DNA of 12,751 nucleotides from an uncultured Erysipelotrichaceae bacterium (lineage in GTDB: Bacteria; Bacillota_I; Bacilli_A; Erysipelotrichales; Erysipelotrichaceae): the NCBI GenBank assembly GCA_902803275.1, contig CADCPE010000044.1, forward strand, positions 1 through 12,751. Reading direction: 5' to 3'. The notes beneath the pieces are model-generated. The model did no database searches. It was not told where the DNA came from and was given only the letters and a program-made list of their open reading frames with translations. Made by a program: the position numbers and the translations under genes. This document shows positions 1 to 6,137 of this stretch, one piece after another; the stretch's first letter is position 1; the number at the start of each line of letters is the position of its first letter.

Positions 1-1
1 C

Positions 2-1144
2 TTCTATTCGGCGATCAAAGGCATCATGAAGATAAAGAGCCTCGGTGTGGAAAAGAAGATCTATGCCAAGTGGGCAGACATCTACCGCCGCATCCTGCAC
101 AACAACTACAACAAGCCGTTCCTGCTTCGCTATCAGGGCCTGATCGTATCGGCCTTGTCGACGATCACCACCGTCACGCTGATGTCCACGACAGTATTCG
201 CCGATCTTACAAGAGAAGACTACATGGTCTTTTCATCATCGTTCTCCATGGTGCTCAGCGTTGTCAACTCTTTGATCGGCACGATGGGCAATGTCTTCAG
301 GATGAAGACGATGGCCGACAATATCGCCCCGATATTTGCCTATGAAACAGCCGCAAACGGTCAGAATGAATTCGTTTCATCCCTGAAAGGAAATATCCGG
401 GCTGAAAACATCCGCTTCAGCTATGACCCTAATCAGGCGCCTTGTCTGGATGGCGTGACGCTGAATATCAGAGCCGGTGAAAAAGTGGCTCTGGTCGGTG
501 AATCGGGCTGCGGCAAGAGCACGCTATTAAAGATCATGATGGGCATGGAGAGCCCTGATTCCGGAGTCGTCTACTATGATGACAAGGATATCTCGAATCT
601 CAATCAGCGCTCACTGCGCCAGAAGATCGGTTCGGTATTCCAGTTCTCCAAGCTGTTCCCGGGAACGATCTATGACAATGTTACCTTCGGCTGCTTTGAG
701 GAAGTTGACGAGGCCAAGGTGTGGGACGCTTTGAACAGGGCCTGCATCGGCGAATATATCGCAAGCCTTCCTTTAGGAATAAACACCGAAGTATCGCAAT
801 CCAATTCCAGCGGTTTCTCCGGCGGTCAGCGTCAGCAGCTTCTGCTTGCCAGGGCCATGATCAGAAATCCTAAAGTCCTCGTCCTTGATGAAGCGACTTC
901 GGCTTTGGACAACATCACGCAGAAAAAAGTGCTCGACAGCGTTCTGAAGCTCAATTCGACCGTGCTGATGGTCGCCCACCGGCTTTCGACAGTCATGCAA
1001 TTCGACAGGATCGTGATGCTCAGAAAAGGCAAGATCGTCGAGTCGGGCACATACGCTCAGCTTATGGCCAGCAAGGGGCTCTTCGCTGAACTGGTAAACA
1101 AACAGCTGGTCGAAGAAAAGGAAGAAGAGAAAGAAACTGAATAG
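2..1144 (+). CDS. NHLP-type bacteriocin/peptide export ABC transporter, permease-ATPase (5' truncated)
   Basis: Membrane exporter fusing a permease and an ATPase; the family exports leader-bearing peptides (NHLP bacteriocins) using ATP. The frame is open from base 2 with no start, so only the last third or so of a usually much longer protein is visible. Numbered from the Met at 26: two membrane helices near 33-58 and 67-90, then the ATPase with Walker A GESGCGKST 158-166, Q-loop Q206, signature FSGGQ 254-258, Walker B VLVLDE 274-279, D-loop SALD 282-285 and H-loop H318. All catalytic motifs are intact. The stretch SALDNITQKKV, the segment KIKSLGVEKK just before the helices and the FQFSKLFPG region match my recollection of NHLM ABC subunit 2 rather than lipid or drug exporters. 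The C-terminus is a Glu/Lys-rich tail. It heads a tight run with a PrsW protease and an Imm32-like gene, which fits peptide or toxin export. The ABC exporter call is near certain; the NHLP subfamily is probable. Confidence 0.9.
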   Translation, partial: FYSAIKGIMKIKSLGVEKKIYAKWADIYRRILHNNYNKPFLLRYQGLIVSALSTITTVTLMSTTVFADLTREDYMVFSSSFSMVLSVVNSLIGTMGNVFRMKTMADNIAPIFAYETAANGQNEFVSSLKGNIRAENIRFSYDPNQAPCLDGVTLNIRAGEKVALVGESGCGKSTLLKIMMGMESPDSGVVYYDDKDISNLNQRSLRQKIGSVFQFSKLFPGTIYDNVTFGCFEEVDEAKVWDALNRACIGEYIASLPLGINTEVSQSNSSGFSGGQRQQLLLARAMIRNPKVLVLDEATSALDNITQKKVLDSVLKLNSTVLMVAHRLSTVMQFDRIVMLRKGKIVESGTYAQLMASKGLFAELVNKQLVEEKEEEKETE

Positions 1145-1167
1145 AAAACAATGAAAGGAATTTGTAC

Positions 1168-1917
1168 ATGGTCGTACTTTTCGGGGCGTTGCTCGTAAGC
1201 TGTATCTTCCCGCTGGGACTGTACTTCTATCTGAAGACAGCCCGCAAGGAGGACAAGGAATATCAGAAAGACTGCTGGGACCTTCTGTGGAACGGTTTTC
1301 TTTTGGGCTTTCCGGTCTTCGGCTTTTCTTTACTGTGCTTTCTTGCCTTTAAACTGCTGCATCTTGGCGACAACTGGATCGTTAAGCTGTTTTTCAGCAA
1401 TTTCGTTCTGAAAGCCGTTTCTGAAGAACTGATGAAGTATCTGCTGGCTTCAAAGATCATAAAGAAGAACCATGCGAAGATCTCTTTCCTGGATCTGATG
1501 GCCTATACGACGATCTCAGCCATCGGCTTTGAGATCATGGAATCTTTCACCTATCTGTTTTCATCCAATGTCGGACAGATCATCGTGCGCGGTGTCACAA
1601 ACATGCATGCGGCGTTTGGCCTGATCATGGGCTATCTCATGGCGACAGGATACAAGAAGAACTGGAAACATCCTGTTTTATGGGGACTTGTCGTGCCGAT
1701 CATCATTCACGGCGTCTATGACCTGTGTCTTTCGGAAGAGATTGCCGATACAGACTGGGGACTGCTGTCGCTGCTGATCGCTTTTATCTGCCTCGTCATA
1801 AATATCGTAAATTACTTCTTCATGAACAAGGCCAGAAAGGATCCTTACTATACCGATCCGCTTTTTGCTGAAGCAAGTCAGCTGAGTGCGATCGAGAATA
1901 CGGAATCGCAGAAATGA
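1168..1917 (+). CDS. PrsW-family intramembrane protease
   Basis: Predicted polytopic membrane protease of the PrsW family (related to CPBP/Abi proteases), which cut membrane-bound substrates such as anti-sigma factors. The family signatures are in order: EELMK at residues 86-90 (E86, E87, K90), NMHAAFG with H147, and HGVYD with H181, each in or next to a hydrophobic helix. About seven membrane segments are visible, from the N-terminus to about residue 220, followed by a short polar tail. I chose ATG 1168 because AAAGGAA at 1154-1160 sits seven bases before it; the TTG at 1162 is too close to that site. Length is 249 residues, within the family range. It begins 23 bases after the ABC exporter stop and its own stop overlaps the next ATG. 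This context suggests it processes or releases an exported peptide rather than a sigma regulator, but the substrate is not visible. Confidence 0.85.
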   Translation: MVVLFGALLVSCIFPLGLYFYLKTARKEDKEYQKDCWDLLWNGFLLGFPVFGFSLLCFLAFKLLHLGDNWIVKLFFSNFVLKAVSEELMKYLLASKIIKKNHAKISFLDLMAYTTISAIGFEIMESFTYLFSSNVGQIIVRGVTNMHAAFGLIMGYLMATGYKKNWKHPVLWGLVVPIIIHGVYDLCLSEEIADTDWGLLSLLIAFICLVINIVNYFFMNKARKDPYYTDPLFAEASQLSAIENTESQK

Positions 1918-2120
1918 AGATCGAATGGAATGACGGATTCAAGATCCGTGTCAGCAAGGAAGATGAAGTACTTATCTCAGCCAACAGGGAAGGGCTTCTT
2001 TCCTTGGCAAGACAGCTGCAGATGCTGGCGGAAGAACCGGAAGGAAGCCACATCCATTACGATGAATACAGCTGCCTGGAAGAAGGTTCTGCCGATCTGA
2101 TCATTGAAAAGAAAGACTGA
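1914..2120 (+). CDS. Imm32-like immunity protein
   Basis: Small cytoplasmic protein of 68 residues that resembles the Imm32 immunity family, which is predicted to neutralise a cognate polymorphic toxin. The resemblance rests on three blocks from memory: ISANREGLLSLA at 21-32, GSHIHYDEY at 44-52 and LEEGSADLIIEK at 55-66. The order and spacing match what I recall of that family, and the length is typical. There is no signal peptide or membrane segment. Its ATG overlaps the TGA of the protease gene (ATGA, 1914-1917), so it is probably translated by coupling; no strong ribosome site precedes it. It sits after a peptide exporter and a membrane protease, as expected for a self-protection gene. No toxin gene is in the window. 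The family call is from recognition without a search, and a housekeeping role for the domain cannot be excluded. Confidence 0.7.
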   Translation: MKIEWNDGFKIRVSKEDEVLISANREGLLSLARQLQMLAEEPEGSHIHYDEYSCLEEGSADLIIEKKD

Positions 2121-2123
2121 AAG

Positions 2124-2570
2124 ATGATGGAAAAACTGCCGCCTTTGGAAAAGATCTATGAAGCATACAGTGCAATCGCCGATCAAAGAGTCATCCTGAA
2201 ACAGGATCATGGCGAAGTCTTTTCCTCTGACAGAAGCAAGTCTTACACCATCTCCTTTGAAGGAAACGTCTATTCTTCCAACGACAATTCCACCTACTGG
2301 CAAGGCTATGCCGGCTATCCCATCATAGCTGTACTGATGCTTCAAGGCAGGCTTCCACTGAATATGGAAACTGCCGCTAGTTTCAAGGATATCAACTGGC
2401 ACGCCTTAAACAAGGAATATAAACGCGACTATGGATCAGCCGCCAAAGCAGCAATGAAGGAACGCGGCCTCGAACCTGCCGCTGTCGAAAAAGAAGCACA
2501 GAAGGTCTATGATGCCCTGAAAGATCTGGATATCATCATCAAAAGAGGGAAGCTTCGTCCTGCAAAATAA
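2124..2570 (+). CDS. Conserved-looking protein of unknown function
   Basis: I do not recognise a named family with confidence. The protein is 148 residues, soluble, with no signal peptide. The N-terminal helix (about 5-20) leads into a central Tyr/Ser/Asn-rich beta-like block at 39-77 containing SSNDNSTYWQGYAGYP and a short hydrophobic LMLQGRL. A basic helical tail, 90-140, ends in RGKLRP. The compact, aromatic-rich centre looks like a conserved fold, not random reading. The start at 2124 follows the Imm32-like stop by three bases; a second ATG at 2127 is equally possible, and the ribosome site is weak (GAAAG), so coupling to the gene before is likely. Its place between an immunity-like gene and a helical protein suggests membership of the same transcript, but gives no direct function. 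Confidence 0.75.
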   Translation: MMEKLPPLEKIYEAYSAIADQRVILKQDHGEVFSSDRSKSYTISFEGNVYSSNDNSTYWQGYAGYPIIAVLMLQGRLPLNMETAASFKDINWHALNKEYKRDYGSAAKAAMKERGLEPAAVEKEAQKVYDALKDLDIIIKRGKLRPAK

Positions 2571-2605
2571 ATAAACATGTCATTACTGGAAGTGAGGTCC
2601 ATAAT

Positions 2606-4072
2606 ATGAAACAGTCGATCTATCTGCAGATCTTGAACAATATAAAAAACGGGATGCTCGATGGATCTTTTAGTATTGATGGAGATCGGGACGACGATCA
2701 GAAGATATCCTGGGCCCCGGGGGCAAGAGATGGCGTCGCCATATATCATACTGTTCCTGAAGGCATGGACGAGCTTCAGCAGGAGAAGATGATCGAAGCC
2801 CTTAAAAGCACCTTGAGCAGCGACAACAGGAAGACAGATGAACTGTTCTATGAATGGACGAAGACAAACCGGGCCGTGGAAGTGATCGATGATCTGGAAG
2901 GGTATGTGATCGATCATAAGAAAGATTTTGATCTGGACAGGCTTTTCAGAAGTGCAGTTTATCTGATCATGAATTCCAGACACATCGAGTGTGTCAAGAT
3001 CGGTCTAGAACTTACCGAGATAGTCATCGCAAACAACGAGATGGTCAAACAGGCGATCAAAAACCTGGGGCTTTACGATGAGTTCACCATCTTTGCGGCA
3101 TTCAATATGCGAAGGTGGCAAAACGGCAATGAAGAGCTCTTTGAGCTGGCCAGGAAAGTCCACGGCTGGGGACGCATCCATTGCGTTGAACTGCTGGAAC
3201 CTGACAGCGAGAAGATAAGACACTGGCTTCTTACTGAAGGCACCGTAAACAGTGTCATGAATGCCTATTCCTCATTGACCTGCTGGAATAAGGCGGAAGC
3301 GCAAAAAGTGCTGTATGATTCACCGACGTATGAAGAATATGAAGGACTTTCAAAACTTATAGAAGGTCTTCTGGATGAAGGACCGGTGTCAGGCATATCG
3401 GCATTGGATGATCCTGAAGCAGTTTTGAAAAGGTTTTTGGAAATATCAGGGGCCTATGAACTGAATGCAGACGATTATGATGTGATCCTTTCGATCGGAT
3501 GCTGGGCGATGGAAAACGGTTCTGAAGAGCTGAAGGAGAAGTGTGACTCGATCCTTCATATGCCACAATGTGAAGCGGCGATAAAGAAAGCCTTGAAGCA
3601 GGGGAAAGCCTTAAGACTGGCGGATGAACTGGACATCCAACTTTGTGAAGACCTGTATCGCTGTCTGAAGGATGACTTTGCTTCCCACTACCGCAAATGT
3701 CTGTATCTGATGAACGATCAGGAATACGCTGATAGAACGATTGAGCTTTTTACTGCTGAGCTGCTTGCTTCAGATAAACAAGACGGTAGAAGTTCAGGAA
3801 ATGAATTCCTGAGAAATGATCAGCTGCAGTTCATTCTGCAGACCTTAGGTCCTTATCCTTTAAAAGGCATTGAACTCCTAAAAGCCGGTCTCAGCAGTCC
3901 GGACACAGGAAACCGCTATTGTGCCCTGAATGTGCTCAAGTCCTGGACTGAAAACAGGAAACAGCCGCTTTCTGAACTGTCCAAGGAGCTTTATGAGACA
4001 GTTTCACAGATGAAAAATGCGCAAAGCGAAGAAGATGTCTGCAGGCTTGCGGATGAGCTGATGAAAAGCTGA
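2606..4072 (+). CDS. Large all-helical, HEAT-like protein of unknown function
   Basis: A soluble protein of 488 residues, almost wholly predicted alpha-helix, with no signal peptide, membrane segment or enzyme motif that I can see. From about residue 85 to the end it reads as successive amphipathic helix pairs, resembling an armadillo/HEAT-type solenoid; the clearest landmark is HGWGRIH at 186-192, followed by LLEPDSEKIRHWLL. The first 60 residues (GDRDDDQ, WAPGARDGVAIYHTVPEG) form a different, probably small N-terminal piece. A GTGAGG ribosome site at 2592-2597 sits eight bases before the ATG. It follows the 148-residue gene by 35 bases with no terminator between, so it should be in the same operon. 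Solenoids of this kind usually bind other proteins; in this context an immunity or scaffold role is possible but is only inference. Any enzyme name copied onto it would be unsafe. Confidence 0.8.
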   Translation: MKQSIYLQILNNIKNGMLDGSFSIDGDRDDDQKISWAPGARDGVAIYHTVPEGMDELQQEKMIEALKSTLSSDNRKTDELFYEWTKTNRAVEVIDDLEGYVIDHKKDFDLDRLFRSAVYLIMNSRHIECVKIGLELTEIVIANNEMVKQAIKNLGLYDEFTIFAAFNMRRWQNGNEELFELARKVHGWGRIHCVELLEPDSEKIRHWLLTEGTVNSVMNAYSSLTCWNKAEAQKVLYDSPTYEEYEGLSKLIEGLLDEGPVSGISALDDPEAVLKRFLEISGAYELNADDYDVILSIGCWAMENGSEELKEKCDSILHMPQCEAAIKKALKQGKALRLADELDIQLCEDLYRCLKDDFASHYRKCLYLMNDQEYADRTIELFTAELLASDKQDGRSSGNEFLRNDQLQFILQTLGPYPLKGIELLKAGLSSPDTGNRYCALNVLKSWTENRKQPLSELSKELYETVSQMKNAQSEEDVCRLADELMKS

Positions 4073-4121
4073 TCGTTTTATGGATCGATAAAAGAATAAA
4101 GAACTGAAAGGAGAACAATCT

Positions 4122-4802
4122 ATGAACATAAACTATGAATTTCAGCACCGTCTTTTGCCTGACTGGTCCTACAATGCACCGAAATTCTTCAATGACCTCG
4201 TAAATGAGGGTGAGAAGCAGACACTGTACAAAGCCATAAAAAGTGTCTACGACAACCGCAAGGTCGAATGTCCCTACAGGGAGGATGACTTCAGCGGTTT
4301 CCATACGCGCCTTGATGTCGATACTGTTGCGATCGTACTGAGATTTCCGCAGCCTGAAGAAGTGCCGCTTTGCTACTGCGGCCTGATCTTCCTTGATACG
4401 AATACGAACAGGATCGGCTACTATACGATGGAAAAAGGCCAGGATCCGATCACAGGACAGGACATGCAGTTTCTGTGCGGATGGGGGATCGATGGCCAGC
4501 ATCAGCAGTATGGATCAGTCTATACTGAAAAGATGAATTTCGGCGATATCTTCCTGATCCGCTTCTTCTACAGCGTCTTCAGAGATCTTAAAAACGCCAG
4601 GATCCCTGATCAGCTCAAGGAAGAAAATGAATGCACCAGCGTCCTTCAATGTCCTGCCTGCAAGAACAGGATCATATTCGATGCCTCAAAGATCGAGGAT
4701 GGAGACGCTTTGATCATCTTCTGTCCTGCGTGCGGAAGGATCTATGAACTAAGATACAGGAATAATGAGTATCTGATCGAAAACAAGATCCAGCAGAAAT
4801 AA
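4122..4802 (+). CDS. Unknown protein with C-terminal zinc ribbon
   Basis: A protein of 226 residues, not recognised as a named family. Residues 1-160 form a mixed alpha/beta domain with Trp, Tyr and Phe clusters (LPDWSYNAPKFFNDL near 12-26; LCYCGLIFLD near 83-92; a helix FLIRFFYSVFRDL near 144-156). After a charged linker the C-terminus holds CPAC at 177-180 and CPAC at 201-204, two knuckles 20 residues apart as in a zinc ribbon that binds one zinc ion. C84, C86 and C119 are extra cysteines outside it. There is no signal or membrane segment. AAAGGAG at 4107-4113 lies eight bases before the ATG, the best ribosome site in the cluster. It is the last gene of the run, 49 bases after the helical protein and just before a hairpin terminator. 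Its role is unknown; the zinc ribbon suggests binding to nucleic acid or a protein partner. Confidence 0.8.
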   Translation: MNINYEFQHRLLPDWSYNAPKFFNDLVNEGEKQTLYKAIKSVYDNRKVECPYREDDFSGFHTRLDVDTVAIVLRFPQPEEVPLCYCGLIFLDTNTNRIGYYTMEKGQDPITGQDMQFLCGWGIDGQHQQYGSVYTEKMNFGDIFLIRFFYSVFRDLKNARIPDQLKEENECTSVLQCPACKNRIIFDASKIEDGDALIIFCPACGRIYELRYRNNEYLIENKIQQK

Positions 4803-4805
4803 GAA

Positions 4806-4836
4806 AAATGCGGCATTTGCCGCATTTATTGTTTTT
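4806..4836. terminator. Bidirectional intrinsic terminator between convergent genes
   Basis: A perfect nine-base stem AAATGCGGC / GCCGCATTT (4806-4814 with 4819-4827) has a four-base loop. It is followed on the + strand by ATTGTTTTTTA, and on the - strand by a T-run (complement of 4804-4808). It lies four bases after the zinc-ribbon gene and 19 bases beyond the end of the opposing lipoprotein gene, so it can stop both transcripts. Confidence 0.85.
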
Positions 4837-4854
4837 TAATCGGGGATCCGATAA

Positions 4855-5739
4855 TCATTCCGCAAGATCGGAAACACCGCTTCCGATGCCCTGGTAGGCA
4901 ATAGAGAGGATCTTGAGATCTCTGATGGCTGCTTCAGCATCAGTGTCTTCCTTGTATTCGACTTTGCCGTCAAGCTTCAAGATATAAGAGAACCAGCCGT
5001 GTTCCATGCCGACTTCCATCTCATCGAAGTTGCTGTAGTTCAAGAACCAGCCGTTGTCAAGAAGTTCTCCGGCGCTCTTGCCGACGTTCTTGTCAAGTTC
5101 TTCCTGGCTTGGGATCGCCTTGGTGACATTCTCGATCATGTTGATCTCGACCGGTGCAAGAGCCTCATTGAATTTCTGGCTGTCGCCGAAAGCTTCATTC
5201 AAGGCATCTGAAGTTTCAGGTTCAAGACTGCCAAGAGCTCTGTAGACCGTACCGTTCAGTTCAAAGGCATAGACGATAGCGTCGTCAGTCAATGTGTAGC
5301 CATAGAAAGGAAGGGCGAGGATATCACCGAAGGTCTTGGCTTCATCGATCGTTGAAGCAGTCGGACCATCCCAGCCGTTGTATGGGCCGAATACGGCAAT
5401 GAAATCAGTCGCTTCATCAATGGTCACGGTTATCTCGTGATCTTCCGAGAAGTTTTCACCGTTTTTTGTCCATCTTGTGAACCTGTAATCGTCGACAGAA
5501 TCCTTGGCGCCGATCGTAAGTACAGTGCCTTTAGGGACATTGAGGTAGGAAGAGGAACTGGTCAGACTTTCATCAAATTCCAGCGTTTCTCCTTCCATAG
5601 CTGCAGCAACCAGGCCGATGCCTTCAGTCTCGACTTTGACCAGACACAGATCATCAGGATTGACCTGTTCTTCCTTCTTTGCGCATCCGGCAAACAGTGC
5701 CATCATCACAATGATACCTATCAATAACAGTTTTTTCAT
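4855..5739 (-). CDS. Secreted lipoprotein with bacterial-repeat-like domain
   Basis: A predicted surface lipoprotein of 294 residues. The signal peptide is short and typical: MKK, a hydrophobic core at 4-17, and the lipobox LFAGC with C19 as the lipidated cysteine, followed by a charged AKKEEQ linker. Residues 71-118 (GTVLTIGAKD, then RFTRWTKNGENF, then ITVTIDEATDFIAVF) resemble the divergent InlB/bacterial repeat beta-domain found in Firmicute surface proteins: a G-x-V start, an F-x-x-W-x-x-NG centre and an AVF end. The C-terminal 170 residues are an acidic alpha/beta region that I cannot assign. A GGAGG ribosome site lies seven bases before the ATG, and a good promoter lies upstream (5778-5806). 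The gene is monocistronic, ending at a shared terminator. A binding or adhesion role at the cell surface is likely but its ligand is unknown. Confidence 0.85.
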   Translation of the reverse strand: MKKLLLIGIIVMMALFAGCAKKEEQVNPDDLCLVKVETEGIGLVAAAMEGETLEFDESLTSSSSYLNVPKGTVLTIGAKDSVDDYRFTRWTKNGENFSEDHEITVTIDEATDFIAVFGPYNGWDGPTASTIDEAKTFGDILALPFYGYTLTDDAIVYAFELNGTVYRALGSLEPETSDALNEAFGDSQKFNEALAPVEINMIENVTKAIPSQEELDKNVGKSAGELLDNGWFLNYSNFDEMEVGMEHGWFSYILKLDGKVEYKEDTDAEAAIRDLKILSIAYQGIGSGVSDLAE

Positions 5740-5777
5740 TTTTTGCCTCCAATCAGATAAGTGGTAAATCAGAACTT

Positions 5778-5806
5778 ATCATATTTATTTACGTATATGT
5801 TAACAA
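5778..5806 (-). promoter_or_regulatory. Sigma-A-like promoter of the lipoprotein gene
   Basis: Read on the - strand: TTGTTA (5806-5801), 17 bases, TATGAT (5783-5778). Spacing is ideal, and each hexamer differs from consensus at one or two bases. The expected start near 5771 gives a leader of about 30 bases containing the GGAGG site. It lies inside the false N-terminus of the open frame that runs through the hydrolase remnant. Confidence 0.7.
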
Positions 5807-5835
5807 GTATGTCAGCTTTTTTCAAAGAAACAACC

Positions 5836-6054
5836 TATACGGCATTGAAACAAATCGGTCTTGACAGGTTCAGCATTATGGGCGTCTCCATGGGTGGCAT
5901 GGTCGGCCAGATGATTGCGCTTAAGTATCCTGATGTGCTGGAAATAATCGAAAAGCTTCACTTTGACTGCTATATCTATGAGGACGGCTATCACGGCGTC
6001 TATGATGAAGCCCCGGATTACCGTCAGAGAATAAAGGAATTCCTGGATCGATAA
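5836..6054 (+). pseudogene. Alpha/beta-hydrolase remnant with internal deletion
   Basis: The remains of an alpha/beta-hydrolase gene. The frame is open from a GTG at 5761 (97 residues), but hydrolase-like sequence begins only near 5836. The first part contains the helix and nucleophile elbow IGLDRFSIMGVSMGGMVGQ (GxSMGG, the catalytic serine context) and LKYPD. Directly after it come residues typical of the family's extreme C-terminus: CYIYEDGYHGVYDEAPDYRQ, with the catalytic-type His, then IKEFLD. The N-terminal sheet and the whole cap and acid-residue region (in my estimate about 130 or more residues) are missing. The join lies near 5935-5965. The frame was not broken by the deletion, so a short product is possible but could not have the full catalytic fold. 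The upstream part overlaps the lipoprotein promoter and there is no ribosome site. Decayed gene is the best reading. Confidence 0.75.
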
Positions 6055-6096
6055 AAAACGGCTGTTTTTGGATAGTCTGTTGTAGAAAGACTTATA

Positions 6097-6134
6097 AAAA
6101 AACAGAACTTGAGTGTGAAGAGTTCTGGTTTTTT
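6097..6134. terminator. Bidirectional hairpin terminator
   Basis: Stem CAGAACT (6103-6109) / AGTTCTG (6121-6127), with an 11-base loop. An A-run at 6096-6102 lies before it and a T-run at 6129-6134 after it, so it works in both directions. It sits three bases beyond the end of the YdcF-like gene on the - strand and about 40 bases after the hydrolase remnant on the + strand. Confidence 0.75.
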
Positions 6135-6137
6135 CTA

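Noticed and set aside
1162..1167. TTG start for the PrsW-like gene
   Set aside because: Only one base from the ribosome site; ATG 1168 has proper spacing.
3936..4502. 188-residue open frame on the - strand spanning two genes
   Set aside because: It crosses the gap between the helical and zinc-ribbon genes, has no ribosome site or domain, and both + genes have good starts.
5761..5835. N-terminal part of the hydrolase-remnant frame as real coding sequence
   Set aside because: It has no ribosome site, overlaps the lipoprotein promoter on the other strand and shows no hydrolase resemblance.
6071..6096. Short AGTCT / AGACT hairpin before the two-way terminator
   Set aside because: Only five pairs with a long loop; too weak to support.
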